A stretch of DNA of 64,000 nucleotides from Acidobacteriota bacterium (GCA_021325515.1 JAJPHC010000015.1:1-64000); one strand, 5' to 3'. Positions 15,746 to 24,216 are shown, numbered from the stretch's first letter. The notes: a model not told the origin generated them from the sequence alone. Program-made: numbers and translations.

Positions 15746-16237
15746 TTACATCTTGTACTTGCCGAGATCTTCCGGACTGAGACTGTCGAACCACTTCTTC
15801 ATCTTCTCGTCCTGATCTTCGGAGTCGGGCGTGATCGTCTGCGCCTGATCGAGCACCGTCTGCGCGACGAAGATCGGCGCTTCCGTACGCAGTGCGAGCG
15901 CGATCGCATCGCTGGGCCGCGCATCCACCTCGAGCGTCCGGCCGCCCGTGATCACGCGGATCTGCGCGAAGAAGGTGGAGTCGCGCAGGTCGTTGATCAC
16001 CACGCGGGTCACGCGGGCATCGAGCTCGGCGATGATGTTGCGGAGGAGGTCGTGCGTCATCGGACGCGGTGTCGCGACGTTCTCCAGTTGCAGGGCAATC
16101 GCGTTCGCCTCGAAGATGCCGACCCAGATCGGAAGGAAGAACTTCTCCTCCTCATCCTTGAGTACGACGATCGGCGAGTTCGACACCGGGTCGAGCATCA
16201 GACCCTTGATGCTCATCGGTACGAGATCAGAAGTCAT
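15746..16237 (-). CDS. Bifunctional nuclease family protein (DUF151)
   Basis: 163 residues from ATG 16237, preceded by AGGA. The DUF151 fold is visible: an N-terminal GLMLDPVSNSPIVVLKDEE stretch, LPIWVGIFEANAIALQLE, and the ARPSDAIALALR motif. Family members include plant bifunctional nucleases and bacterial proteins of unclear role; nuclease activity is not established for this protein. The C-terminal tail is acidic and lysine-rich. An upstream in-frame extension to 16285 is not supported. miaB is 72 bp upstream on the same strand. Confidence 0.87.
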   Translation of the reverse strand: MTSDLVPMSIKGLMLDPVSNSPIVVLKDEEEKFFLPIWVGIFEANAIALQLENVATPRPMTHDLLRNIIAELDARVTRVVINDLRDSTFFAQIRVITGGRTLEVDARPSDAIALALRTEAPIFVAQTVLDQAQTITPDSEDQDEKMKKWFDSLSPEDLGKYKM

Positions 16238-16309
16238 TTTGAATTCCTGTTCGACACCTGCAGCAAACAGGATACCTCCGCACATCCACTTTCGATCAAG
16301 GGAAGAGAA

Positions 16310-17605
16310 TCAGACGGCTTCTCCGCGCAGCGTGTGATGCTGCGCGGACTCGATGCGAACGCCGAGCATGCTGCCCAGCGTCGTGTCCGGGTTGCCTGAG
16401 AAGTTCACGACCCAGTTGTCATCCGTCCGTCCCGCGAACATCGCAGGATCGTGTTTGCTCGGACCTTCGACGAGGACCGGCAGCACGCGCCCGCGATACG
16501 ATTCGAGCCGCTCCCGCTTGTGCTGCTCGTGCAGTTCGAAGAGACGGTTGAGGCGCTCCGACGCGACGGCGTCATCGACCGGCTCGCCGATGCGCAGCGA
16601 CGGCGTCCCCGGCCGCGGCGAATACTTGAACGCGAAGAGCGAGCCGTAGCGAATCTGCTCGATCAGCGACAACGTCTCCTGAAAATCCTCTTCTGTCTCG
16701 CCGGGAAACCCGACGATCACATCCGTGGAGAAATGGATCTCCGGGATCGCCTCGCGGATGCGATCGACGATCTCGAGATAACGCTCGCGCGTGTAGAGGC
16801 GCTTCATGCGGCGCAGAATCCGCGACGAGCCCGACTGCACCGGCAGATGGAGGTATCGCGAAATGTTCTCGTGATCGCGCATCGCGGCGATCATCGAGTC
16901 GTTCACTTCCGCAGGGTGCGAGGTCATGAAGCGAAGCCGCGCGACGCCTTCGACTTCCGCAACCGCGCCGAGAAGCGCACCGAAGTCGCGCCCGCTCTTG
17001 TGGCAGCGATAGGCATTCACGGTCTGGCCGAGCAACTCGATCTCGACCCGCCCACTCGCAACTGCAACGCGTACTTCGTCGAGAATCTCGTCGAAGGTCC
17101 GCGAGACTTCGCGCCCGCGCGTCATCGGAACGATGCAGAAGGTGCAGTTCTTGTTGCAGCCTTCCATGATCGTGACCCACGCCTTGGTCGGCGACGTGCG
17201 GTCGATCGCCAGAGAGTCGTAGCGCCGGTCCTCGGGAAAATCGACGGCGACTGCGTGCTCGCGGTCGAGCACTGCATCGAGATGACCGACGTTTCCCGGA
17301 CCCATCACGAAATCGACCCACGGCGCGCGCTGGATGATCCGCTCCCCTTCCTGCTGCGCGACACAACCGCAGACGCCGATCTTCAGCTCACTGCGCTCTT
17401 CTTTCAACTCGCGAAGACGGCCGAGGTGGGAGTAGACCTTCTGTTCGGACTTGTCGCGGATGGAGCAGGTGTTGAGCAGGATCATGTCCGCTTCCAGCTC
17501 GCTGTCGACACGGCGAAGCCCGCGCAGCTTGAGGCTGCCGGAGAGTCGCTGGCTGTCGAGGTCGTTCATCTGACAGCCCCAGGTTTCGATGTAGAACGTT
17601 TTCAT
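16310..17605 (-). CDS. miaB: tRNA-2-methylthio-N6-dimethylallyladenosine synthase
   Basis: 431 residues. The methylthiotransferase layout is complete: N-terminal UPF0004 domain with cluster cysteines 11, 47 and 81, the radical-SAM motif CNKNCTFC (Cys 150, 154, 157), and a C-terminal TRAM domain. It adds a methylthio group to i6A37 of tRNAs reading UNN codons. WGCQMN at the N-terminus is typical of MiaB rather than RimO or MtaB. Its start overlaps the stop of the coiled-coil protein upstream by 4 bp. Confidence 0.93.
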   Translation of the reverse strand: MKTFYIETWGCQMNDLDSQRLSGSLKLRGLRRVDSELEADMILLNTCSIRDKSEQKVYSHLGRLRELKEERSELKIGVCGCVAQQEGERIIQRAPWVDFVMGPGNVGHLDAVLDREHAVAVDFPEDRRYDSLAIDRTSPTKAWVTIMEGCNKNCTFCIVPMTRGREVSRTFDEILDEVRVAVASGRVEIELLGQTVNAYRCHKSGRDFGALLGAVAEVEGVARLRFMTSHPAEVNDSMIAAMRDHENISRYLHLPVQSGSSRILRRMKRLYTRERYLEIVDRIREAIPEIHFSTDVIVGFPGETEEDFQETLSLIEQIRYGSLFAFKYSPRPGTPSLRIGEPVDDAVASERLNRLFELHEQHKRERLESYRGRVLPVLVEGPSKHDPAMFAGRTDDNWVVNFSGNPDTTLGSMLGVRIESAQHHTLRGEAV

Positions 17606-18114
17606 TTTGGGATTGCCGCGCGTGCGGCATCGAGCTCGCGCTTTTTCTCCAGGAACTTCTTCCGGATCACGTCATCGCGGTAGCTCGGATCATTCTCGTC
17701 GTAGTAACTCTGCTCGATCACCGCGAGCTCCGCCTCGAGATCGGTGATCTTCTTCTCGGCCACGGCTCGTTCCCGTTCCGCAGCGGCGGCTTGCTTCAAA
17801 GCCTCGTCGTGCTTCTCGATCGTCGATCGGGCATCCGCAACGTGCGGCGGAAGCGGCGCGCCTTTCGCCGGAAGCTCGATCAGTTTTCCCTTCGACTTCT
17901 TCACATCGGCGTTCGTGATCACCTTGCGAGGAATCGCGACGCGCCCTTCCCTCGCACGCCTCGCTGCCGCGACGAGAGCGGAATCCTTCGGCGGTTCGGG
18001 GGGCGCTTCCTGAGCGGCGAGACTCAGAGACAGCAAACAGCATGCAGCGGGCAGCAGGATGGGGAGTGAGATCTTCCTGCTTCCTGTTGTCCGCTGTCTG
18101 CTGCCTGAAATCAC
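17602..18114 (-). CDS. Secreted coiled-coil protein of unknown function
   Basis: 170 residues. A signal peptide (basic residues 6-14, hydrophobic core about 16-33, AAQ cleavage region) precedes a proline-rich stretch and a charged coiled coil (about 95-165) with Tyr/Asp-rich YYDENDPSYRDDV. No family recognised. Remarkably, the first about 30 codons are the two inverted arms of a heptamer repeat (18024-18107): one arm encodes the basic n-region, the other the hydrophobic core. The stop overlaps miaB by 4 bp and the start overlaps the cupin gene stop by 4 bp, supporting a real gene. Confidence 0.65.
   Translation of the reverse strand: MISGSRQRTTGSRKISLPILLPAACCLLSLSLAAQEAPPEPPKDSALVAAARRAREGRVAIPRKVITNADVKKSKGKLIELPAKGAPLPPHVADARSTIEKHDEALKQAAAAERERAVAEKKITDLEAELAVIEQSYYDENDPSYRDDVIRKKFLEKKRELDAARAAIPK
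18024..18107. repeat. Inverted heptamer arrays inside a signal-peptide region
   Basis: On the plus strand, units such as AGACAGC, AAACAGC, ATGCAGC, GGGCAGC (about 18024-18058) face CTTCCTG, TTGTCCG, CTGTCTG, CTGCCTG (about 18077-18107). Same inverted two-array plan as the intergenic repeats, but here coding. Confidence 0.7.
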
Positions 18115-18497
18115 GGTTTGCTCGTTCCCGCTCTTCCGTATCGATCCTCGAGCCTGACCACGTCATGCAACTCCGGCGTGGACACTTCGGCCACATCGGT
18201 GTCGGCGACCGCCACCATCCGATGAATCATGCGCGGCGGAATGTGGAAGGCTTCCCCTTTTCGCAGCGCAAGCTCGCGGCGATCGCCGTCGTGCTCGACT
18301 GTGAGCAACAGCTCGCCCTCGACAACGTAGAGGGTTTCCTCTTTCATTTCGTGGTACTGGAGGCTGAGGCTCTCGCCGCGATTGATGTGCAGGATCTTTC
18401 CGACGTAGCGGTCGGTTTTCGCGAAGATCAGCTCATAACCCCAGGGCTTCGGGACCCGCTTGATATCGCAGATTTCGAAAAGGCGCTCATCCGTCAT
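18111..18497 (-). CDS. Cupin-domain protein (phosphomannose isomerase type II-like)
   Basis: 128 residues, a single cupin. The start KPWGYELIF and the segment SLQYHEMKEETLYVVEGE carry the conserved His/Glu metal-binding pattern; a second His lies in IPPRMIHRM. The fold matches the C-terminal domain of type II mannose-6-phosphate isomerases and free-standing sugar-phosphate cupins. A sugar-isomerase or epimerase-like role is plausible, but substrate is unknown. It overlaps ptsI by 4 bp, linking it to the PTS operon. Confidence 0.8.
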   Translation of the reverse strand: MTDERLFEICDIKRVPKPWGYELIFAKTDRYVGKILHINRGESLSLQYHEMKEETLYVVEGELLLTVEHDGDRRELALRKGEAFHIPPRMIHRMVAVADTDVAEVSTPELHDVVRLEDRYGRAGTSKP

Positions 18498-20293
18498 ACG
18501 TTCTTACCCACCACACCCTCCGGGAATCTGAGCGCCACGTTCTCGATGACGAACTCCTCGATCTCCTGCGCCGTACGCTTCTGCAGCGCCATCTCCGCGA
18601 TGCGCCTGCAATCCTTGTAGCGCACGGAGCGGACGACGTTCTTGATCACCGGAATCGAAGAGGGATTCATCGAGAAGTTCTCGAGTCCGAGGCCAAGCAG
18701 AACGATCGCGAAGATCGGATCCGACGCCATCTCGCCGCACATCGAGACAGGGATGTTCGCCCGTTTGCCGGCGTCGATCACGTTCTTGATCAGCCGCAGC
18801 AGCGCGGGATGCAGCGGCTCGTAGAGATAGCTGACGTTCTCGTTCGCGCGATCGATCGCGAGCGAGTATTGAATGAGATCGTTCGTGCCGATCGCAAAGA
18901 AGTCCGCCTCCTCGGCGAGCAGATCGGCGATGAGAGCCGCGGATGGTACTTCGATCATGATCCCGATCTTGAGATCGGGGTTGTACGGCTTCCCTTCCGC
19001 ATCGAGCTCGGCGCGGATCTCGCGGATGAACGTCTTCACCTGACGCACTTCCTGAACGCCGGAGACGAGCGGGAACATGATCTTCATGTCGCCGTACGCC
19101 GAGGCGCGGAGGAGCGCGCGCAACTGCGTCTTGAACATCTCGCGATGCTTCATGCAGAGACGCAGGCCGCGCAGGCCGAGAACCGGATTGTCTTCCTTGC
19201 TGCCGATGACTTCGCGGGCGAGCTTCTTGCCGCCGAGATCGAAGGTGCGGATGACGCAGGTCTGCGGCGCGAGCTTCTCCACGATGCGGCGATAGACCTC
19301 GAAGTGTTCGTCTTCGTTCGGCAGATCGGGACTCTTGGAGATGTAGAGAAATTCGGAGCGGTAGAGGCCGATGCCCTGCGCGCCGAACTTGATGGCATCG
19401 TCGAGCTCTTCGAGAAGCTCGAGATTCGCCTGCAGCGAGACGCTGCGGCCGTCTTTCGTCGTCGCCGGAAGGTCGCGATTCTCGAGCAGCTTCCGCTCGG
19501 ATTCTTCGTGGCGCGAAACGCGGCTGCGATACTCGGCGATCATCGCCGGCGTCGGGTTGACGAGGACGATGCCCTCGTAACCGTCGACGATGACCATCTC
19601 GTCGTTGTCGACGATCTTCGTCAGCCGCGGAACCCCGATGACTGCAGGCATGAAGAGCGACTTCGCGATGATCGACACGTGCGACGTGCGCCCGCCGGTC
19701 TCCGTCGCGAAGCCGACGATCGGCCGGCGGTTGAAATGCACTGTATCGGAGGGCGTCAGGTCATCGGCGAGGATGATCACATCGTGTTTGATCTCGGAGA
19801 GATCGTGATGTGCAACACCCTGCAGGTTGCGCAGCACACGCTCCGCAACGTCCTTCACGTCCGCAACGCGCTCGCGCAGGTACTCTTCCTCGAAGCTCTG
19901 GAACCGCGCCTGCAGCTCCTCCTGCACTTCGGAAAGAGCCCATTCCGCGTTGACCTGCTCTTCCTCGATCTTCTGCACGACCTTGTCGGCGAACGAGGGA
20001 TCGCTGACCATCATGGCGTGCGCTTCGAAGATCGACGCGTACTCCTCCCCCATCGAGCGGCTGACTTTCGCCTTCAGCTCGTGCAGTTGATCGCGCGTCT
20101 TCTCCAGCGATTCGAGAAACCTCGTCACCTCGGCCGGCACATCTTCATCGCGAATGGGAACGCGATAGATCTGCACGACGCGTTTCTCGATGATGACGGC
20201 GCGGCCGATGGCGATACCGGGCGACACGCCGACGCCCTTGTAGGTGCGGATGTCACTGCGCTGGGATGCCGCTTTCGACCGTTCGATCAGCAT
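18494..20293 (-). CDS. ptsI: PTS enzyme I (PEP-protein phosphotransferase)
   Basis: 599 residues, slightly longer than the usual 570-575. The phospho-His is His205 in GGRTSHVSIIAKSL; the PEP-binding TIM-barrel contains LRGLRLCM, GIMIEVPSAA, FAIGTNDLIQY and the active-site MCGEMAS. Enzyme I takes phosphate from PEP and passes it to HPr. HPr, an EIIA-Man domain, RapZ and HprK are just upstream, but no sugar permease (EIIB/C) is nearby, so the chain is probably regulatory. A heptamer repeat array separates it from ptsH. Confidence 0.95.
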   Translation of the reverse strand: MLIERSKAASQRSDIRTYKGVGVSPGIAIGRAVIIEKRVVQIYRVPIRDEDVPAEVTRFLESLEKTRDQLHELKAKVSRSMGEEYASIFEAHAMMVSDPSFADKVVQKIEEEQVNAEWALSEVQEELQARFQSFEEEYLRERVADVKDVAERVLRNLQGVAHHDLSEIKHDVIILADDLTPSDTVHFNRRPIVGFATETGGRTSHVSIIAKSLFMPAVIGVPRLTKIVDNDEMVIVDGYEGIVLVNPTPAMIAEYRSRVSRHEESERKLLENRDLPATTKDGRSVSLQANLELLEELDDAIKFGAQGIGLYRSEFLYISKSPDLPNEDEHFEVYRRIVEKLAPQTCVIRTFDLGGKKLAREVIGSKEDNPVLGLRGLRLCMKHREMFKTQLRALLRASAYGDMKIMFPLVSGVQEVRQVKTFIREIRAELDAEGKPYNPDLKIGIMIEVPSAALIADLLAEEADFFAIGTNDLIQYSLAIDRANENVSYLYEPLHPALLRLIKNVIDAGKRANIPVSMCGEMASDPIFAIVLLGLGLENFSMNPSSIPVIKNVVRSVRYKDCRRIAEMALQKRTAQEIEEFVIENVALRFPEGVVGKNV

Positions 20294-20296
20294 GGC

Positions 20297-20370
20297 AGAA
20301 CGATGAACGACGAACGATGAACAAGGAACGAGGCACCGTCGTGTTCATCGTTCATCGTTCATTGTTCTGC
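20297..20370. repeat. Inverted heptamer arrays between ptsH and ptsI
   Basis: Left array (about 20297-20332) has GAACGAT-type units; right array (20342-20370) has GTTCATC units in the opposite sense. Spacer is about 10 nt, so a tight hairpin can form in the ptsH-ptsI mRNA. The same unit recurs at 46379-46602. Confidence 0.85.
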
Positions 20371-20380
20371 GTTACAGAAG

Positions 20381-20650
20381 TCATTCTACTTCATCGAACT
20401 TGCGGTCGATCAGCTCCTGGATCGCGTCGACGGCGGCGGCCTCGTCGTCGCCGTTCGCCCGCACGGTGATCGTCGAGCCGCGCCCGGCAGCGAGCAGAAG
20501 GATGCCGAGAATCGACTTGCCGTCCACTTCTTCGTCACCCTTGCGAATCTTGATGTCCGACTTGTACCGTGCCGCGATGTGCACGAGCTTCGCCGCGGCG
20601 CGCGCGTGTAATCCCAGCTTGTTCTTGATCTCGATGTTGCGCTCGATCAC
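20381..20650 (-). CDS. ptsH: Phosphocarrier protein HPr
   Basis: 89 residues. His15 in LGLHARAA is the PEP-dependent phosphorylation site. Ser46 in GKSILGILLL is the conserved target of HPr kinase, and hprK is encoded nearby, so both kinds of phosphorylation are expected. The gene overlaps the EIIA gene by 4 bp. Downstream is ptsI, across a heptamer repeat. Confidence 0.95.
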   Translation of the reverse strand: MIERNIEIKNKLGLHARAAAKLVHIAARYKSDIKIRKGDEEVDGKSILGILLLAAGRGSTITVRANGDDEAAAVDAIQELIDRKFDEVE

Positions 20651-21063
20651 GAACGGGCTCCGGCCGCCGCGAGGAGGTCAGAGGCCACGCGAATCGCCTT
20701 GGAGCCCTTCTCGCTGATCACGTGCGCGAGGGTCGCGACATCCTTCGCTTCGCTCTGCATCGTCGCGAACTTCACGATCATCGGCAGGTTCACGCCCGTG
20801 ACGATCTCCACCCGTCCCTGTTCGAGAAACGAGAGGCTGATGTTGCTGGGCGTGCCACCGAACATATCCGTGAAGATGATGACGCCGCGCTCCGGACCGA
20901 TTCGGTCGAGCGCCTGGCGGATCTTCTCGCGCGCTTCGTCCACCGTGTCGTTCCATTCGAGCGGGACTGCCTCGATCCCGGTGACAGTTGCTTCGATTCT
21001 TTGCGCCGCGCTGAGAAGCTCATTGGCGAGCTGGCCGTGCGTGACGATGAGTGCTCCGATCAA
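20647..21063 (-). CDS. PTS EIIA component, mannose family
   Basis: 138 residues if translation starts at TTG 21063; GGAGG lies 8 bp upstream and the product then begins like other EIIA-Man proteins. The likely phosphorylated His is residue 9 in ALIVTHG. IIFTDMFGGTPSN is the other family motif. A longer frame from 21153 would start inside a REP hairpin and is not supported. It is a lone IIA domain without IIB, IIC or IID, as in regulatory PTS chains of some Deltaproteobacteria-like genomes. Confidence 0.88.
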   Translation of the reverse strand: MIGALIVTHGQLANELLSAAQRIEATVTGIEAVPLEWNDTVDEAREKIRQALDRIGPERGVIIFTDMFGGTPSNISLSFLEQGRVEIVTGVNLPMIVKFATMQSEAKDVATLAHVISEKGSKAIRVASDLLAAAGARS

Positions 21064-21122
21064 GTCCTGGACCTCCGAATTGCCGAGGGAATCATACAAG
21101 GGTGCCGGGGCCTCCGGGTGGA

Positions 21123-21144
21123 GTGCGGACGCCCCCGTCCGCAC
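21123..21144. repeat. REP-like hairpin between rapZ and EIIA
   Basis: Perfect 9-bp arms GTGCGGACG/CGTCCGCAC with a CCCC loop, 8 bp past the rapZ stop. The same arms occur twice at 50249-50306. Confidence 0.85.
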
Positions 21145-21152
21145 ATCGAGCA

Positions 21153-22019
21153 CTAGCGCCGGCAGTCCCGGTGCACGACCTCGATCAGATATCCCGCCTC
21201 CGCGAGATCATCGGCCAGCCGCTGCCCCACCGCGACGGATCGATGCTTCCCACCCGTGCATCCAACTCCGATCGTCAGATAGCTCTTCATCTCTTTCCTG
21301 TACTCGGGCAGGAGGTACTTCACGAAGTCCAGCAGCCGCGAGTAGAACGTTTCGTAGTCGGGCTGCCGGCGGAGATACTCGATGACTCCCTCATCCAACC
21401 CGGTCAGCGGACGGAGCTCCTCTACGAAGTGTGGATTCGGGAGGAAGCGGACGTCGAAGAGCAGATCGAGGTTGTACGGCATCGAATACTTGAAGCCGAA
21501 CGAAATGATGGTGACGAGCATCGTCACTTCGTACCCCGACAACCGGAACCGCTTCATCACCTCGGCCTTCAGCTCATGCACCGAGAACTGTGACGTGTCG
21601 ACGACCATGTTCGCCAGCGCCTTCACTTCGGCGAGGGCCGTCCGCTCGCGCTGAATCGCTTCGATGATCGGCAGGTCCTTCGCCAGCGGATGCGGCCGGC
21701 GCGTCTCGGAGTAACGCCGGGCAAGAACCTCGTCGCTTGCCTCCAGGAAGATCAGCACGACATTCGGAACGACACTCTGGATCCGTTCGCGATAGAACTG
21801 CGGAAAGATCGTCGCGAAGTCATGCGTGCGCACGTCGACGACGATTCCGACGCGGTTCGCCTTCTCGTGCGTCGCCACCTCTTCGAGAAAGGGTTCGATC
21901 AGCGCAATCGGCAGATTGTCGCTGCAGTAGAAGCCGAGATCCTCCAGCGTCGACTGGACGTACGACTTGCCCGAGCCCGAGAGCCCGGTGATGATCACGA
22001 GATATTCGGGCGCCTTCAT
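21153..22019 (-). CDS. rapZ: RNase adapter / nucleotide-binding protein RapZ
   Basis: 288 residues. N-terminal P-loop GLSGSGKS, then the YvcJ/RapZ core with LIFLEASDEVLARRYSETRRPHPL, and the C-terminal signature GVGCTGGKHRSV. In E. coli RapZ guides RNase E to the GlmZ small RNA in control of amino-sugar synthesis; in Firmicutes the homologue YvcJ has a less clear role. It lies between hprK and the EIIA gene, the usual neighbourhood in rpoN-linked PTS operons. Confidence 0.93.
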   Translation of the reverse strand: MKAPEYLVIITGLSGSGKSYVQSTLEDLGFYCSDNLPIALIEPFLEEVATHEKANRVGIVVDVRTHDFATIFPQFYRERIQSVVPNVVLIFLEASDEVLARRYSETRRPHPLAKDLPIIEAIQRERTALAEVKALANMVVDTSQFSVHELKAEVMKRFRLSGYEVTMLVTIISFGFKYSMPYNLDLLFDVRFLPNPHFVEELRPLTGLDEGVIEYLRRQPDYETFYSRLLDFVKYLLPEYRKEMKSYLTIGVGCTGGKHRSVAVGQRLADDLAEAGYLIEVVHRDCRR

Positions 22020-22047
22020 ATCGGGAGGCAGCGGTCTGCGGTGCGAG

Positions 22048-23124
22048 TCATCGCTGTCTCCGCAGCCGGTTCAACGTATCGGGATTCATCATCATGCGCG
22101 TCGTGTTGCTGCGGAGCTCGGAGCTCGCGGCAGCATCCCGCGTGACTTGCGGAAGTTGTTCCGACGCGCCGTTGGCCTGCGCCGCAATGTGCTCGTCGAT
22201 CTTCTGCGCGAAGGCGCGTGCGGAATCGTAGCCCTGCAGCTTCATCAGGTGATTGCGCGCGGCGATCTCCACGAGCAGCGCGAGATTGCGTCCCGAGGCG
22301 ACCGGCAGACGAACATAGGGCTTCTGCACGTTCAGCATCTCGAACGTCTCGCCGGCGATGCCGAGCCGATCGTATTCGGTCCCCTCGACCCACTTCTCGA
22401 GCTTCACCACGAGATCGATCGGCTTCACGTCGCGCGTCGACGCAACGCCGAAGAGATCCTTGATGTCGATGATGCCGATTCCGCGCAGCTCCATGTGGTG
22501 CCGCAGCAGATCGTTCGAGTAACCGAGAAGGACGTCGTTGGGATGGCGCTTGATGACGACCATATCGTCGGCGATCAGCCGGTGACCGCGATAAACGAGA
22601 TCGAGCGCGCACTCGCTCTTGCCGATGCCGCTGTCGCCGAGGAGGAGAACGCCGATGCCGTAGACGTCGAGGAGACCGGAGTGCATCGTGATGCGCGGCG
22701 CCATCGTCTCTTCGAGGATGTATGAGACGCGCGTGATCGACGTGGACGACATGTTCGGCGTCGACAACAGCGGCACGCTGCGCTTCTCGCACTCGTGGCG
22801 GAACTCCTCGAGCGGCGCGATCCCTTTGGTGACGATGAAGCAGGAGACATCGAGGGCCGTGACATCGCGTACGCGCTTCTCGCGCAGCCGGGGCGGCAGC
22901 GACTGCAGATACTTGATCTCGGACTCGCCGATGATCTGCACGCGCCACGGCTTGATGTACTCGTAGTAGCCGGCGAACGCGAGGCCGGGCTTCTGCACGC
23001 GCGGCCGCATGATGATGCGGTCGAGACCGTCGTCGCCGGTGATGAGCTTGAGCGCGAGATCGTCGAGCTCCGTCGTCAGCAGCGCGCGGACCGTGGTTTG
23101 TACGTAGTCTTCCTCAGACGGCAC
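22048..23124 (-). CDS. hprK: HPr kinase/phosphorylase
   Basis: 358 residues. N-terminal domain, then catalytic His148 in MHSGLLDVYG, Walker A GDSGIGKS at 163-170, and the HprK signature LRGIGIIDIKDLFG. It phosphorylates or dephosphorylates Ser46 of HPr, which is encoded 1.4 kb downstream. The C-terminal about 40 residues beyond the usual domain are Ser/Thr/Asn-rich and of unknown use. It is the first gene of the PTS block. Confidence 0.94.
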   Translation of the reverse strand: MPSEEDYVQTTVRALLTTELDDLALKLITGDDGLDRIIMRPRVQKPGLAFAGYYEYIKPWRVQIIGESEIKYLQSLPPRLREKRVRDVTALDVSCFIVTKGIAPLEEFRHECEKRSVPLLSTPNMSSTSITRVSYILEETMAPRITMHSGLLDVYGIGVLLLGDSGIGKSECALDLVYRGHRLIADDMVVIKRHPNDVLLGYSNDLLRHHMELRGIGIIDIKDLFGVASTRDVKPIDLVVKLEKWVEGTEYDRLGIAGETFEMLNVQKPYVRLPVASGRNLALLVEIAARNHLMKLQGYDSARAFAQKIDEHIAAQANGASEQLPQVTRDAAASSELRSNTTRMMMNPDTLNRLRRQR

Positions 23125-23138
23125 GAGTTGATTGTACT

Positions 23139-23173
23139 TGGGCCGCGGGCCCGCGCGTGCGCGGGCTCGCGGT
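23139..23173. repeat. REP-like GC-rich hairpin upstream of hprK
   Basis: Arms CCGCGGGCCCGCGC and GCGCGGGCTCGCGG, 13 of 14 pairs, separated by a few bases. A close relative with the arms further apart is inside the chrA coding start (40144-40197). Confidence 0.7.
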
Positions 23174-23184
23174 GTGACTGCGTG

Positions 23185-23433
23185 TTAACCGCGGTGATGG
23201 CGGTGATGTCGATACGCGTGATGCGTGCGGTGGTGTCTCAGGCTCTGTACGCCGTTGCCCACCGCGCCGCCGACGACCGCTCCTGCCGGACCACCGACGA
23301 CTGCGCCAGCCACGGCACCGATCGTGGTGCCGCGCGTGCGGCTCTTGTGCTTCGACCAGTCATTCGCAAAGACGCTCGAGGCCGGCAGCATGAGTGCGCC
23401 GATGAGAGCGATTGCAGGAAGTTTGGTTTTCAT
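23185..23433 (-). CDS. Small secreted glycine-zipper, His-rich protein
   Basis: 82 residues from ATG 23433, preceded by GGAGG. A signal peptide (MKTKLPAIALIGALMLPASSVFA, cut near residue 23) is followed by a basic stretch, a glycine-zipper (GTTIGAVAGAVVGGPAGAVVGG) and a C-terminal His/Arg tail that may bind metal. Glycine-zipper proteins of this size often associate with the outer membrane. Function unknown. Confidence 0.7.
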   Translation of the reverse strand: MKTKLPAIALIGALMLPASSVFANDWSKHKSRTRGTTIGAVAGAVVGGPAGAVVGGAVGNGVQSLRHHRTHHAYRHHRHHRG

Positions 23434-23590
23434 GGTTGTGACCTCCTGCGTTTGATATCTGCGAAGGTCGTACCAGTAACAAGACACGCAATATCAATAG
23501 TTTAACAAACGGTTTCCCCGATAGTCGAAGCCCGCCAGTTGTATGCATATTTGCTTGACAACTGCATCAAGACAGGAACACTCTTGCATC

Positions 23591-23806
23591 ATGAGAACGA
23601 CGATTACGATCGGGGAGGATCTCCTGCGGGAGGCTCGGAGGCTCAGCGGAAAAGATGGCTACAGCGAAGCGATTGTGACCTCGTTGCGCGACTACGTGGA
23701 CCTCAGGAAGCGATTAGCCCTCCTCGAGTCGCTCTTCATGCAGAAGACGCCCCACTCCTACCGGCAGGTGAAGAGCCAGCGGAGAAAGCGGCAGTGGTCC
23801 TCGTAG
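23591..23806 (+). CDS. VapB-type antitoxin
   Basis: 71 residues from ATG 23591. MRTTITIGEDLLREARRLSG is a ribbon-helix-helix-like VapB start; the C-terminus is basic. It would bind and neutralise the PIN toxin encoded next and repress the pair. TTGACA at 23555-23560 is a candidate -35 box; an inverted repeat CTTGA/TCAAG at 23554-23571 may be the operator. The frame to 23543 is not used because it has no ribosome-binding site. The stop overlaps vapC by 13 bp. Confidence 0.8.
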   Translation: MRTTITIGEDLLREARRLSGKDGYSEAIVTSLRDYVDLRKRLALLESLFMQKTPHSYRQVKSQRRKRQWSS

Positions 23807-24165
23807 ATACGAGCATTTGGATTGCACTGTTCCGCAAGCGGAACGCCGAGATTGGCCAGAAAATCTGGATGCTCGCCGCGAGGAACGAAGCCGCGGTCTG
23901 CGGGCACATCTGGGTCGAGTTCCTGGGGGGATTTCGCGACGACGCCCTGCGAGGAAGTTACGCGGAATTACTGGGCGCATACCCCTTCCTCGAAACGCCG
24001 CGGGCCGCATATGAGCTCGCGGCAAGATTACTCGCGGGCCATCAGCGTCTTGGTGCTGGCGATGCGGTAATCGCGGCCACCGCGATTACCGCCGGAGTGG
24101 CACTCTGGTCAAGCGATCTCGATTTCAGAGAGTTGGCCGGAGATGGCCTGCAGTTGTACGCGTGA
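23794..24165 (+). CDS. VapC-type PIN-domain ribonuclease toxin
   Basis: 123 residues from GTG 23794, with GGAG about 10 bp upstream. PIN-domain acidic residues are in place: Asp5 (LVDTS), Glu42 (WVEF), Asp90 (AGDAVIA) and Asp108/110 (SSDLDF). VapC toxins cleave tRNA or rRNA. The 13-bp overlap with the antitoxin gene is typical of type II modules. The pair is on the plus strand inside an otherwise minus-strand operon block, as if inserted between hprK and hpf. Confidence 0.85.
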   Translation: MVLVDTSIWIALFRKRNAEIGQKIWMLAARNEAAVCGHIWVEFLGGFRDDALRGSYAELLGAYPFLETPRAAYELAARLLAGHQRLGAGDAVIAATAITAGVALWSSDLDFRELAGDGLQLYA

Positions 24166-24171
24166 CCCGCT

Positions 24172-24206
24172 CTCGTTCCCTCCCCCTGGGCGGGAGAGGG
24201 AACGAG
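24172..24206. terminator. Long hairpin between convergent vapC and hpf
   Basis: Perfect 11-bp arms CTCGTTCCCTC (24172-24182) and GAGGGAACGAG (24196-24206) around a 13-nt loop with a further short stem. It lies between convergent stops, so it can act in both directions, although no T-run follows. Confidence 0.65.
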
Positions 24207-24216
24207 GGGTCGACGA

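Noticed and set aside
20297-20370. CRISPR array candidate
   Set aside because: Units are 7 bp with no spacers and no cas genes; arrays are tandem and inverted.
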